Assembly (NCBI GenBank): GCA_019914995.1
Contig: CM034131.1
Coordinates: 10,076,501 to 10,140,500, forward strand
Direction: 5' to 3'
Source of the DNA: Acanthochlamys bracteata
Taxonomy: Eukaryota; Streptophyta; Magnoliopsida; Pandanales; Velloziaceae
Length of the DNA stretch: 64,000 nt
Below are positions 31,917 to 44,290 of the stretch, piece after piece (position 1 is the stretch's first letter; every line of letters begins with the position of its first letter). Position numbers and translations under genes: made by a program. Under the pieces are notes generated by a model. That model did not search any database. It saw only the letters and a list, made by a program, of their open reading frames with translations, and was not told the origin of the DNA.

Positions 31917-34900
31917 TGTTAAACATTACAAAGCCACTATATAAATTAGCAATTTATTAGAATGCAACAAGTTAAATGTGCATTTATATTGGAATGTCAA
32001 AAATCAAGAAAGATGAATCATCACCCAAAAAGTTAAAAAGCCAACAATTAAAAACTTTGAAACGTCTTTTGAAATATGAAAAATCAAGGGACTTGAACAA
32101 TTAATGAAAAGATAAAAAAACAACTGTTTGAAAGTTCAAAAGTCTTTTTGAGGCATTATATATAAATGATAAACACTTGCTTGAAACATAAAAAATAAAA
32201 AAAGATCATTCACACATTAAGTGTGAAAGATAGAAACAAAATATTTTAGTGAGAGTTTCTATTTAAAGTATAACATAAGAATTTATAATTATTTTGAATT
32301 AGTAAATTTTTTAAATACTAATTTACTTTTTCGTAGAATTTTTTTCACGTAAATTTTCTTATCTTTGTGTTTGTCTTGCTATTGTCTCAATTATTGTATT
32401 GTTTATGCAAGATTTTTTAACATATTTTATTTTTGCCGAGACTATCGACAACCGAACACATTCAATATTTCTAACAAGTGAAATCAATCTATTTGTTTGT
32501 TGCAATCAGAAGCAAGTACGAGATTGAAAAGAAATGCAAAACCATGGCAAGTAAGATTGAAAGTGCGGATCCTTCGAAACCCCTTATTTGTATAGTGTAC
32601 TGATAATGGTGAGGCTCCAGTGAGAGAAGTATTGTTTGCTGCCTATGACAAGTTTTGAAATTGTTGGAATCAGTTCAATCAAGTTTACGACAAATAATGG
32701 AAGGGGATGCATCATCAGTAATATATGTTCTATTTTCGTTTACGAAAAATATGTTGTTTATAAGATAACTGGATGACCTAAACTATAAAACTCGCGGTGA
32801 AAACGGAATCATGTAGGTCATCAAGGACGGATTAGAAGAACTGAAGGTTAAAATGATCAACTCAAATCTGTATAAAGTACGTAGGGTGACATGGATGTAT
32901 AAGATGCTTGTGTTGCATTGGCCAATATTGAGGATATCAGGTGAGCGTGGCACCTAAAATTTGGGCACATTTTAGGACGTGATTAAGAGTTTCTAACGGG
33001 ACTGTCTGAAGTAAAGTTGTCATTTTGCAATTAGTGTGTCACCGGTAAGCAGCACTTTCAAAGCTTTAGAGATTATTTTTTTAAAAGATAAACTCAACTT
33101 GATTCACTCGGAATTGAGAACTTGTGTGTTCGTAATCCGAAAAAAGTCGGAGATCTTTGAGGTATTTAAGTTCTTCAAAATTCGGACGAAATTTGATTCA
33201 GCAGTATGATCAAATTCGAAGATACCTATAGTATGTTAAAAATATTTGTGATATTATCTATGAAATTCCACTGCTCATACGGTTATTTTCAGTATGATGT
33301 CATCTTTGCTGAGTACCAATTGCAAAAAATGATTGAACGTAATGATGCAAGAGAGAAAAAGACATTACTCCCAACGTTGACCACATTGGTACTGGATGAG
33401 AATGATGAGAAAGACGATATAATTTGAAGCCTGAATCAGCAGATGAGCATATAAAATAGGATAAAGTTCTCAGACCTACGTTCTTTATGCGTTCAACTCG
33501 TAAGAGAAAGAAACCTAAGAGATATAAGGACTATTTTATGAAATAATCTAACTCTGCATTTTGCTTATTTACAAAAAAAGAGAGTTATGTTATCTCAAAA
33601 AGCACTGAAGAGTTTAGATGCGTTTCTGTAGATGAAAACTATGTAGGAAGAGTTTGAAACACTTCATAAAAATAGGATATAGAGCTGGTCCTTCTACGCC
33701 AAGACTAAGGCTATTGAGAATAAATAGGTTTATAAGATCAAGCGAAAAAGGAATGATCAAGTAGAATAGTATTGTGTTAGCCGGTGGTGAATGGCTGCAT
33801 CTAGAAGAAAGGAATCGATTTTAATAAGATATTCTCTCTAGTGGTATGTATGATATATTCGTGTGGTCTTAACGCTGTTTTCATAATTGATTTTCAATCT
33901 TGAACAGCTCAATGTCAAGATGATATTTTTGCATGAAGAGTTTGAAGATAAGATATATATAATCCAGTCAAAGAGTTTACCGTGAAAGTTAAGGGAAATC
34001 TGATTTGTCAGTTGACCAAATCTCTTTGTGGGCTTAAGTAAGCACCATAGTGTTGGTATAAAAGATTTGATTTTTGTATCGTAAGTTTTGAATACAGCAA
34101 GCTTGTTTCAAATTTTTTTATGTATATTAAAAGATTTGAGTGAGGTAAGTTTGTCATCTTACTACTGTATATGGATAATATATTTGTGGCAAGTTTAAGT
34201 ATAAATCGCATCCAATAATTGAAGGTTCAATTGGCTAATGCCAAGAACTTGGGGCCAACAAACAAAATCCTGTGGATATAGATATGGCGAGATAGAAGTA
34301 ATAAAGAGATTCGACTGTTTCAGTCTAGTTATCTGAGAAAAGTGTGAAATGCTTCAACATGTATGCCGATGCCTACTTCACTTTTTATTAGTCTCAAACT
34401 ATTTTTTTTATTATTCTCTAACTAGAAGTAAGAGAGATAGAGATGTCTCGGGTAGCATATGCATTAACACTGAGAAGCTTAATGTATGCCATGATTTACA
34501 CTCGGATATGAAATTGCACATGTAGTGATGTGTGGTAAGTAGATTTATTGCATGTACTGACATTAAGCATTGGAAGGTGGTGAATAAAATTTTTCGGTTT
34601 GTGAAAGGAACCTTAAATGCTGAATTGTGTTACAAAAGATCTAATTTTGTTGTCAAATGGCTTGTTGATATAAATTATGCAGATGATTTAGATAAAATGT
34701 TAATTTCAGTGAGAGTATTGAGAATCCTGCGGATGTTTTAAATAAGACGGTAACTCTTATATGTTTTCAATTTATAGATCTCTATACGAAATCATAAATG
34801 AGAACAATATAGATGTGACCGTTGTAACAAAAAAGTCGAAAAAAAATCATTTCAAGATAACAATAAAATCGGAAGAGATAGGCAACGGTATGAGATAAAA

Positions 34901-35720
34901 AAGTTCAACTAGTATGCATGCTAGCACTGCTTCTCTTAATCGTACATATTTTCAGTGTTATTGAATTTTGACATTTACGTATCGATTTCTTATTATCTTT
35001 GAATTGTAATTTACAAAATATCTTTAAGTGAAAAATTTGTTAGACATTATAAAGCCACCATATAAATTACTGTTTTATTATAATATAATAAATTAAATGT
35101 GCATTCATATTGGAATGCCAAAGATTAAGAAAAACGAACCATCACCTAAAAAGTTAGAAAGCCAATAGTTAAAAATTTTGAAGCATCTTTTGAAAAATAG
35201 AAGATAAAAAAATTTGAACAATTAATGAAAAAATGAAAGGACAACCGTTTGAAAATTTAAGAGTCTCATTGGAATATTATATATATAAACGAGAGGTATT
35301 TATTTGGAATATAAAAAATGAAAAAAAATAATTCACACTCAAATGTGAGAGATAAAAACAAAACATCTAAAAATTTTCATTTAAAATATAACACAAGAAT
35401 TTATAATTAGTTTGAGCTGGTGATTTATTTGAAGACTAGTTTGTATTTTTTTTAAAAAAATTTTATTTTTTTTATGTAAATTGTTATCTTTACGTTTGTC
35501 TTACTTTTATCTTAATAGCTGAAAATCGTGACACTCCAAAGTAGCACTCTGCTTGGGTGGAGACAAAAATTGTAAAAAATTTATACTCCATTATTCACGC
35601 CTTATTTTAGCAGCCTGTAATAACAATAAATTTTATATTACTTATGCAAAATTATTAAATATATTTTATATTTTTTGCTGCATATCGATAATCGAACACA
35701 CGTTCGGTATTTTCAACACA
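31917..35720 (+). mobile_element. Degenerate Ty1/Copia LTR retrotransposon
   Basis: 5' LTR 31917-32476 (TGTTAAAC...CTAACA), internal about 2.56 kb, 3' LTR 35038-35720 (TGTTAGAC...CAACACA). The internal part keeps decayed pol: an RSTRKRKKPKRY segment at the integrase/RT border (about 33490), VYKIKRK (about 33730), FLHEEFEDKIY (about 33930), LTKSLCGLK*AP..WYKRFDF (about 34010-34070), and an RNase H stretch with HWKVVNKIFRFVKGTL (about 34570). Gag and most of integrase are missing. Stops and frameshifts are frequent, so it is inactive. It sits in intron 1 of the block C TIP41 fragment. The LTRs differ visibly, so it is not young. Confidence 0.8.
35516..35630. repeat. 115-bp insert in the Copia 3' LTR
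   Basis: Absent from the other two LTR copies (compare TTATCTTAATTTTTATATT near 26940). It begins TAGCTGAAAATCGTGACAC and ends GTAATAACAATAAA. It has no clear target duplication or inverted ends. Confidence 0.5.
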
Positions 35721-35879
35721 AACGAGAGTAAACAACACGATCCATATTACACACACTATTGGAAAAACAAAGATTAAGATATTGAAAAACAAGTACTTCA
35801 ATCACTGAAAACAAAGAGATAACACGCGTTAATTTTATCAATAACAACGAAGAAAACTGTACGAGAGAAATTGGCATAC

Positions 35880-36061
35880 TCATGGTGAGCGCGAGAGCTA
35901 AGGATTTCACCCTTAACGGATTCTATATGCAAACCTTTCATCCGCAGCCCGCTCCGTCCATCAGGAAGCAGCTCCGCTACTAACGCCTTTAGATCGATAT
36001 TTTCTTCTTCTCCACCGCCATCGCCACCGTCGACGGTGGTAGCTCCACCGTGTTTCTCCAT
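35880..36061 (-). pseudogene. TIP41-like exon 1 fragment (block C), start codon kept
   Basis: Same 182-bp exon as in blocks A and B, here with an intact ATG (36059-36061). The frame reads MEKHGGATTV...GLRMKGLHIESVKGEIL and continues past the lost donor to a stop near 35798, giving 87 codons. The next exon lies 4 kb away behind the Copia element and is itself frameshifted. If transcribed it could give only a short N-terminal peptide. Confidence 0.75.
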
Positions 36062-36775
36062 TTCTACGCTGTCGCTGTCGCTGTCTCAACTGTTGAGGTG
36101 AGCAGGTCCTTGGACCGCTTTATGAAGAATCTTGAAAGCCTATATACGCGTAGTATGGGCTGCTCCAGGCCGGACTATTATCAAATGGACTAGGCTGTTA
36201 TTGATGGCCTTGTCTCGGTGGTTTCCGTCTTCCAAAATTTTGATGACGGTTTTTTTTTTAAAAATATTGTAAACCTTGGCAAGTTTTCAGGACATTGATA
36301 ACAATCAAGTCCATAATTCACAAACCAGAGGAACTAATAACAAGAAAGCATTTAATAATTAGTTAAATTATTAAGAAATCGTACTTAGTACAATATTAGA
36401 ATTTTCATCTCGTTGCAACTTGCGAGCGAAGAAAACACAATTGATAAAAAAGGGAAAACAATTATCGTAGCAAGTAAGAGCTTTTCTAGATCAAGTTGTG
36501 CGACGCAAGTAAATCACACCTATTGGTTAAACGTAATTGATAGGATTATAATACTTAATATACATTAATCTAGGCGTTTGAGCATCCACTAGTAGATTAA
36601 TAACACTAAAAGCGTAGTTTTCAAAAAACCTAAAGCGGCGACTTTCACTTTTAAAATTTTAATGAATATATAGAAGCTATATAAAATAAAAGAGAAGAAC
36701 AAGCTAATAAGCAATTTAAGCATATGCCTCAGCGACTGTTTTTGATAGAAAAGCTTCAGCTAGCTAGCGTCAACA

Positions 36776-38565
36776 ATGGAAACTGCAAGCTTCATCTACA
36801 CCGCGGCGGCACTGACTTTGCCACTTCTTCTACTTTTTCTATACAATAAGTTCACAGGAACTAAACAACCCCGACTCCCGCCATCGGTCCCGTTCCCTCT
36901 TCCGTTCATCGGCCATCTCTACCTTCTGAAGCCTCCTGTCCACCAAACGCTCGCCAAAATCTCATCCCGCCACGGCCCGGTCCTTCTACTCCGCTTCGGC
37001 TCCCGCCGCGTGCTTATCGTCTCTTCCGCCGCGATCGCTGAGGAATGCTTCACGACGAGGGATCTTGTCTTTGCAAACCGTCCGCCTCTTCTCTCCATAA
37101 AGCACTTTGGTTACAATGAAACGGTGGTGAACGCTGCACCTTACGGTCCTCACTGGCGAAACCTTCGCCGCATCGCCGCTCTTGAAATCTTCTCCGTTGC
37201 ACGAATCAACGCTCTCTCCTCCGTACGCGCCTCAGAACTTAAATCTCTCTTCCGCCGACTGTACAGTTCAGCAACGGATACCGTGAACTTGAAGGTGGCC
37301 TTGTACGAGCTGACAATGAACACTACGATGAGAATGATTTCGGGCAAAAGCTATTACGGAGAAGATTCTACGGCAGGGGAGGAGGAAGCTTTACGGTTCG
37401 TTAAGGGAATACAAGAGGTGTTCGAAGTGAGCGGAACGACAGGCTTAGGTGACTTTGTTCCGATTGCGAGATTCTTCGGCAAGGTGGAGAAGAAGATGGC
37501 GACCTTAGCGATGGAGATGGATGCAATTTTCCAACAGATGGTTGACGAACATCGCCACAAAACTGCGGAGAAGAGCTCCGGCGAAGTGGTTGCGGAGGAA
37601 CGGAAGACGATTATCGACGTCATGCTAGAGCTGCAGCAATCGGAGCCGGAGTATTACACCGATGATATCATCAAAGGAATGATATTCGTAAGTTTGAAAA
37701 TTTTCAACCGTCAAATTTTAAACTTTTAAATAAATAGTTGTAGAAATTAAGTTTTCCATAATGATAGAGAGTTAATATCGACTTATATCACTTAATTAAA
37801 ATAATATGGATTTAAGAAAGTTATCCATCTTCGACAATGATAGTTAACCAATCCCTTTGACTAGAAACTCATTCATAAATGGGTATATCCTCACAGATGT
37901 TAATTATTTCATTTACCTTCGCTGCTACATAGATTCTGATCGCAGCAGGAACGGAAACTTCAGCTACAGCTATGGAATGGGCAATGTCATTGTTGCTGAA
38001 CAACCCAGATAAAATGTGCAAGGCTAGACACGAGATCGATACACATGTCGGGTACAAGCGATTAGTCACAGACCAAGATCTTCCCAACCTGCATTACATT
38101 CACTGCATTGTCAAAGAAACTCTGCGACTTTTTCCACCGAGTCCGTTATTAGCGCCTCATTATTCGTCGGAGGATTGTACTATAGCAGGCTACCACATCC
38201 CTCGCAGCACGATGCTGTTGGTTAACGCTTATGCTATTCAAAGAGACCCTCAAGTATGGGAAAATCCTACAGAATTCAAGCCAGAAAGGTTCGATGACAG
38301 AAGCAATAATGTTAGAGCAGATGAAACCAAGAGCATTCCATTCGGTTTAGGGAGAAGAAAATGTCCTGGTGAGAACTTGGCAATGAGAATGATTTTGTTG
38401 GCACTTGCAAGTTTGATTCAGTGTTTCGATTGGGAAAGAATTGGAGATGAAGAAGTAGACTTGACAGAAGGTCAAGGGCTCACTATTCCCAAAGCTAAGC
38501 CTCTAGTGGCTAAGTATAAGCCAAGACAAACCATGATTGATGTCCTCTCCAAGCTTAAAGATTAA
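36776..38565 (+). CDS. CYP81: Cytochrome P450, CYP81 family (copy 2)
   Basis: Exons 36776-37687 and 37933-38565 (514 aa), intact, with the same architecture as copy 1: membrane anchor, AGTETS, ExxR, FKPERF and haem loop FGLGRRKCPGE with Cys448. It differs from copy 1 at scattered sites, notably LLSIKHFGYNETVVNAAP in the B-C loop (substrate-recognition region 1) and LTIPKAKPL near the C-terminus (region 6). The intron is shorter than in copy 1, lacking a repeated TAATGATAGAGAGTTAA. TATATAG lies at 36667-36673. The gene is embedded in block C, so it arose from the same duplication as copy 1. Confidence 0.93.
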
Positions 38566-41016
38566 TTCTTCATGCACTTATATTTGGTAACGTATTAGAG
38601 CTCTACAGTAATGCTTGTTTTTTTTATGACACTCTTTATTTTTTTCATCTCAACTATAGATGTTCAACTTTTTATACCACGGATTCACATACGTTCAGCT
38701 TTCTAGTGTTTCTAATAATCCTACTCATTTACTTTCTTCTATTGGTACAATTTTTTCTACGGTGGCTTCAACGCTAGCGCACAAGGACCATTTATATCCT
38801 CCTCCAGCTTCTTCTAATCTAGCCACGTGATAATTCTCCACATTCTTTCCTTACTATTCTGTCATCTTCTCTATCATCACCACATTCATCTCCCCCTCCA
38901 CCTACTCATCAGTAACATTAATCTCGCCACACTTCCGGTTGTTCTACAACATGCTACTATTCAAGACCACTATATGGGTTACGTTTTGCTACCTTAGTTA
39001 TTTGCTCTGTATAGTTATATTCCTTCCTTATTAGTATCTACATTAGTGTGAGCCCATTTTTTATCAAGTCAATTCGGTATTTTAAATGACAAAAGATGAC
39101 GACGTAAAGAGTTTTCACATAGTGAGTACCGAGTGTTCAATCTATTAGTTATAAATGAGTTTTTAAAATTAAATATTAATCTAATGTAGTCGTTAAATGA
39201 CATAATACTAATCTTTTTGTAAAGAGTTTTATTCAAAAATATAGAATTGATTATAATAAGATATTTTTTTTAGCTAAGATGACTACACTGTATATTAGTA
39301 AATATTGTTACATATTTTCGTAAACATGTATTTAGAGTATAGTTCTATTAAGATAGTGAGTTCGCTTAGTTCAATGTATTAGTTATAAATGAGTTTTTAA
39401 AGTCAAGTATTAATCTAATGTATTCATCATATGACATATTACTCATAATTTTGTAAAGAGTTTTACTCAAAAATATGAAATTAATTATAATAAAATATTT
39501 TCTTATGTAGTTCAGATGACTACATTGTATATTACTAAATATTATTCTCTTTTAAATAGTTGTGAATAATATTTTTTTATAATATTAATCAATATTATTT
39601 ATATATAGCTATATTTAAATCTTTCTACTCACCAATAATGTATTTTTTTATAATACTTATCCATATTATTTATATGTAGCAATCTTTAGACTTTTCTACC
39701 CATCAAATTATATATATTGTTTTAGTCGTATCATTTATGGACCAAACAATTTTCCGAATTTGATTTGATTATCTTCAGCAAGATATTATTTTCAAGATCT
39801 TGACCTATTTGTGCAATCACCGAAGCGACAGATGCTCTTTATTACTTTCAAACCAAACAAAGTGTTAGTAGGAAGATTCAATATGGATTGCAACGAGTAA
39901 TATGCGCTGTTATAAGTAGTTTCAAATTAAACTCATTGATCAACTACTCTTCTTATGGACTACAGCATAATAAAAACTCACAGAAAAATGTCACTTAACC
40001 ATATTTTAAATCAAATCCAAATTAAATTATATTCGATTTTTATGAAATTTTGTATGTATAACACGTTTTGATTCTAGAAACATAGCTAATATTTTGGATC
40101 TTTATTTTCAAATAGAATTGCATTGTTAAATAATACAGTTAACGACGATTGGAAGAGTACACGACTAAACGTAACTCAATCTGCTAACTCATTCTGACTG
40201 GGTGTCGACCGATCTAATTTAGAAGTATTTATAAAATAATTTTTTTGAAATAAAAATTTTTATTTTTTCTTAAAATAAGTTTTTTTTATTTTTAAAAAAA
40301 ATTAATAAAAAAATTTATTACATAATTTTTTTATTTTCTATATTTTAATAAATTTTTATATATTTATAAAATATGTATTAAAAATATAAAATTAAAAAAT
40401 TAAAACATTATTTTTTTAATAAGTAATATCAAACGGGGACTTATTAAGACAAATATCAGTTGACATAGGGTGAATTAGTTAATAGTATAGATATTATAGT
40501 TGCAAGACCTACATTGTTTTCACTATCACAAATACGAATGTAATATATAATGCAAACAACTCAGTAGCTTTATAGATGAGCAAAGCATATCTTGAGATAA
40601 ACTATCACTTATATTTTTTTAACTTACGTGATTTCTACTGATTAAGTGATAGATTCTTTTTGTAAAATCACATCCTTTATTTAAAATTTTAAATATTATT
40701 AAACAAATTCATATTATTTAATCTATTATGAAGGAAATATTAGAGTTACACTATAGAATGTCTCTATACTTCTACTCCAATATTATATCTATATTAAAAT
40801 TCTAAACTAACACTACGTATATAATTTACTATTTGATACTACATATATTTATTTGATGTTAAATTTTAAATCAGCAATAATTTAATTTATCTTCTTTATC
40901 AATGACAAATTGTCGGAAGCATCTACATGACGACATCTAGTAGACTAACGCCAGAAAAAGCATGGTTTTCTAACACGCAACGCGGCCGCTTTGACTTTTG
41001 CAACTATTTATATGAA
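38566..41016. other. Flank between CYP81 copies 2 and 3
   Basis: Duplicated 3' flank to about 39814, then unique AT-rich DNA, including an AT-rich MITE-like block (40215-40438, ending ATCAAACGGGGAC). No coding region is seen. Confidence 0.55.
39118..39560. repeat. Two-copy tandem duplication of about 240 bp
   Basis: The segment TTCAATCTATTAGTTATAAA...TATTAATCTAATGTA...ATAAGATATTTT at 39130 recurs in diverged form from about 39370. Block B has it once (about 31220). It therefore arose after, or was lost in, one of the two blocks. Confidence 0.6.
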
Positions 41017-41084
41017 TATATAGAAGTTATAAAATGAAAGAGGAACTATAGCTGATAAGGATAAGCTTCAGCTAGTGTTGAGCA

Positions 41085-42845
41085 ATGGAAACAGCAAGAT
41101 TCATCTACACGGCGGCTGCACTGACGTTAGCACTTCTTCTACTTTTTCTATGCAAGAAGTTCACAGGAGCTAAACAACGCCGACTTCCGCCATCGGTCCC
41201 GTTTCCTCTTCCGTTCCTCGGCCATCTCTACCTTCTGAAGCCTCCTGTTCACCAAACACTCGCCAAAATCTCATCCCGCCACGGACCGATCCTTCTTCTC
41301 CGCTTCGGCTCCCGCCGCGTTCTTATCGTTTCCTCGGCCGAGATCGCTGAGGAATGCTTCACTACAAACGATGTCGTCCTTGCAAACCGTCCGCCGGTTC
41401 TCTTCGTAAAGCACTTCGGTTACAATGAAACGGTGATGAGTGCTGCACCTTACGGTCCTCACTGGCGAAACCTTCGCCGCATCGCCGCTCTTGAAATCTT
41501 CTCTGTTACCCGAATCAACGCCCTCTCCTCCGTACGCGCCGCAGAACTTAAATCTCTCTTTCGACGTTTGTACAGTTCAGCAACGGATACGATGAACTTG
41601 AGGGTGGCGTTCTCCGAGCTGACAATGAACGCCATGACGAGAATGATTTCGGGCAAAAGCTATTGTGGAGAAGGTTCTACGGCAAGGGAGGAGGAATCTT
41701 TACGGTTCGTGAAGGGCATACAAGAGGTGTTCAAATTGAGCGGGACGACAGGCTTAGATGACTTTGTTCCAATTGCGAGATTCTTCGGGAAGGAGAAGAA
41801 GATGAAGACTTTAATGGTGGAGATGGATGCAATTTTCCAACAGATGGTTGACGAACATCGCCGGAAAACTGAAGAGAAGAGTTCCGACGAAGTAGTTGCG
41901 GAGGAATGGAAGACGATTATCGACGTCATGCTAGAGCTGCAGCAATCAGAGCCGGAGTATTACACCGATGATATCATCAAAGGAATGATATTCGTAAGTT
42001 CATAATGATAGAGAGTTAACCAATATTGATTTTAGAATAATGATAGAGAGTTAATATCGACTTATATTACTTAATTAAAATAATATGGATTTTAGAAAGT
42101 TATCCATCTTCGACAATTATAGTTAACCAATCCGTTTTGACTAGAGACTTACTCATAAATGGGTTTATCCTCACAGATGTTAATTATTTCATTTACCTTC
42201 ACTGCTACATAGGTTCTGATCGCAGCAGGAACGGAAACTTCAGCTACAGCTTTGGAATGGGCAATGTCCTTGTTGCTGAACAACCCAGATAAAATGTGCA
42301 AGGCAAGACAAGAGATCGATACGCATGTCGGCGACAAGCGATTAGTCACAGACCAAGATCTTCCCAACCTGCATTACATTCACTGCATTGTCAAAGAAAC
42401 TCTGCGACTGTTTCCACCGGGTCCGTTATTAGTGCCTCATTATTCGTCGGAGGATTGTACCATAGCAGGTTACCACATCCCTCGCAGCACGATGCTGTTG
42501 GTTAACGCTTATGCTATACAAAGAGACCCTCAAGTTTGGGAAAATCCTACAGAATTCAAGCCAGAAAGGTTCGATGACAGAAGCAATAATACTAGAGTAG
42601 ATGAAACCAAGAGCATTCCATTCGGTTTAGGGAGAAGAAAATGTCCTGGTGAGAACTTGGCAATGAGAACGATTTTGTTGGCACTTGCAAGTTTGATTCA
42701 GTGTTTCGATTGGGAAAGAATTGGAGATGAAGAAGTGGACTTGACAGAAGGCCAAGGACTCACAATGCCCAAAGCTAACCCTCTAGTGGCAAAGTATAAG
42801 CCAAGACAAACAATCATTAATGTCCTCTCCGAGCTTAAAGATTAA
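41085..42845 (+). CDS. CYP81: Cytochrome P450, CYP81 family (copy 3)
   Basis: Exons 41085-41993 and 42213-42845 (513 aa), intact. It is one codon shorter than copies 1 and 2 (GKEKK where they have GKVEKK). All catalytic motifs are present (AGTETS, ETLR, PERF, FGLGRRKCPGE with Cys447). It varies in the B-C loop (VLFVKHFGYNETVMSAAP) and has MTRMISGK where the others have MRMISGK. Its promoter shares only the proximal 100-150 bases with the others (GCGGCCGCTTTGACTTTTG, TATATAG at 41017) and there is no TIP41 fragment, so it separated before the block duplication. The upstream TTGAC is a W-box core. Substrate unknown. Confidence 0.93.
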
Positions 42846-43765
42846 TTCTTCATGCACTTTTATTTGACGGTTGTAGTTTGGACTTTCGTTCAAAATAATC
42901 ATCATTGTCAAGCAGATTAGCCGAGGTTGCATTTTGAACTATTGTATACTCGAGTTATTATCAGTAATATTTCCTTACAAACTTATAAAAATATGAAAAG
43001 TTTAGCAATAATTATTAAAATTGAATGATAAAATCATAAATTTATATTAATTATTGTTCTTCTCAATAGAAGAGATACAATATACATATATAATATACAA
43101 ATATCTCAATTAGAAAAAATAGTGCGATATTATCTAATATCTAATGAGATATTATTTAATATTTAAAATAAAAATAATATTTAATTAGATAGCAAGAATA
43201 TCTAATGAAATATTTTAATATTTTCTCTCAAATTAGTGCATAGATGTTAGATATAACCAACATGTTTAAGAACTTTGAAAATATATATTTTAAAACTGTT
43301 TTGGTGAGAATATCGAAAAATTAATTTTTTGATCAAATTTTAGAAACTCTAAAATTTTTTTATCCAATTTTTGTTTAATAAAGAATCTGTCTATCTCAAT
43401 ATATTTTGTACGATCATATTGTACTGAATTATGTACTATATCATATGCTGTTTTATTACTACAGTATAATCAAATCGATTGCTTAGCTGAAAAATCTAAA
43501 TTTTACAGAAAAATTTTAAATCATTATACTTCGCAAAATTCAAGTGATAAATTTATAAATTCAGCTTCTGCAATTTGGATTCGTAAAAATAAAATCTCGA
43601 CTGTAAAGCTCCCTTTTTGTTTGTCGGTTAGTAAGATTTCCTAGTCTGGGTTTGACCACATCAACAGGAAAACTTACTTCTCTCCCTATAAATACGAGCC
43701 CAACCCAAATATTCTTCCCGGTTTCTTTTTCTTTCAACAAAACAAAATCTTCTTCTACTTCTTTA
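42846..43765. other. Intergenic between CYP81 copy 3 and the SKP1-like gene
   Basis: AT-rich. No repeat ends or coding frame are recognised until the SKP1-like promoter. Confidence 0.45.
43687..43694 (+). promoter_or_regulatory. TATA box of the SKP1-like gene
   Basis: TATAAATA 79 bases upstream of the ATG, a good plant TATA box at the expected distance for a short leader. Confidence 0.65.
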
Positions 43766-44290
43766 ATGGCGGAGTCGTCGACAGTAGTGGCAGCGGCGGA
43801 ATCATCGATGACGGAAGCATCGAGGGCGGAAGTGGTGGCGGAGGAGAAGAAGACGGTGGTTTTGAAGAGCTCTGACGGCGTCGATTTCGTGATCAAAGAA
43901 TCTGCGGCAAAGCAATTTGAGATGATAAAGCACATGATCGAAGACGGCTGCATGATGAATTTCATCCCTGTCCCCAACGTTACAAGCACGATCTTAACCA
44001 GAGTCTTGGAGTACTGCAATCGCCATGCTGATTCAACTGCTGATGCTGATGAGTTGAAGAATTGGGACAAAGAGTTCATGAATGTTGATCTGGCGGTGCT
44101 GTATGACCTGCTTCTTGCTTCGAATTACTTGAATATCAAAGGTTTGCTTGATCTTGGGTGCCAAGCGGTTGCTGATATGATCAAAGGAAAGACTCCTGAT
44201 CAGATCAGGGAGACCTTCGGTATGGAGAACGATTTCACAGAAGAAGAAGATGCTGAGATGCGTCAGAAGCATGCCTGGGTTTTTCACTGA
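43766..44290 (+). CDS. SKP1-like protein (SCF ubiquitin ligase adaptor)
   Basis: Intronless, 174 aa. SKP1 proteins link cullin 1 to F-box proteins in SCF ubiquitin ligases. The N-terminal 28 residues are a low-complexity Ala/Ser/Glu extension. The SKP1 fold follows: [20 protein letters not shown] (POZ), MIKHMIEDG, then the C-terminal dimerisation half [47 protein letters not shown]. The end is [10 protein letters not shown], whereas canonical SKP1/ASK proteins end in ..WAFE; this tail contacts the F-box, so binding may be altered. The first ATG after the TATA box was chosen; upstream frame extension has no ATG. The gene lies between P450 copies 3 and 4, which is probably incidental, as plant SKP1-like genes often disperse. 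Confidence 0.92.
   Translation: MAESSTVVAAAESSMTEASRAEVVAEEKKTVVLKSSDGVDFVIKESAAKQFEMIKHMIEDGCMMNFIPVPNVTSTILTRVLEYCNRHADSTADADELKNWDKEFMNVDLAVLYDLLLASNYLNIKGLLDLGCQAVADMIKGKTPDQIRETFGMENDFTEEEDAEMRQKHAWVFH

Larger units (their letters stand above)
24098..39814. repeat. Tandemly duplicated block: TIP41 5' part + promoter + CYP81 gene + 3' flank
   Basis: Three versions of one block lie head to tail. Version A (24098-26427) has TIP41 exon 2 onward, exon 1, then the P450 promoter and start codon. Version B (27031-31697) has TIP41 exon 1, promoter, P450 and 3' flank. Version C (31694-39814) has part of TIP41 exon 2, exon 1, promoter, P450 and 3' flank. The B/C junction lies at GTGC (31694-31697). 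The left side follows the P450 3' flank seen at 39811-39814 and the right side follows TIP41 exon 2 at 24098-24101, with all three sites sharing GTGC. A is expanded by inserts at about 24884-25132 and 25386-26187, and C by a Copia element. Confidence 0.8.

Noticed and set aside
35798..36061. Complete 87-codon minus-strand gene
   Set aside because: The first 60 codons are TIP41-like exon 1; the remainder is intron read-through, and the sister copies show it is a duplicated fragment.
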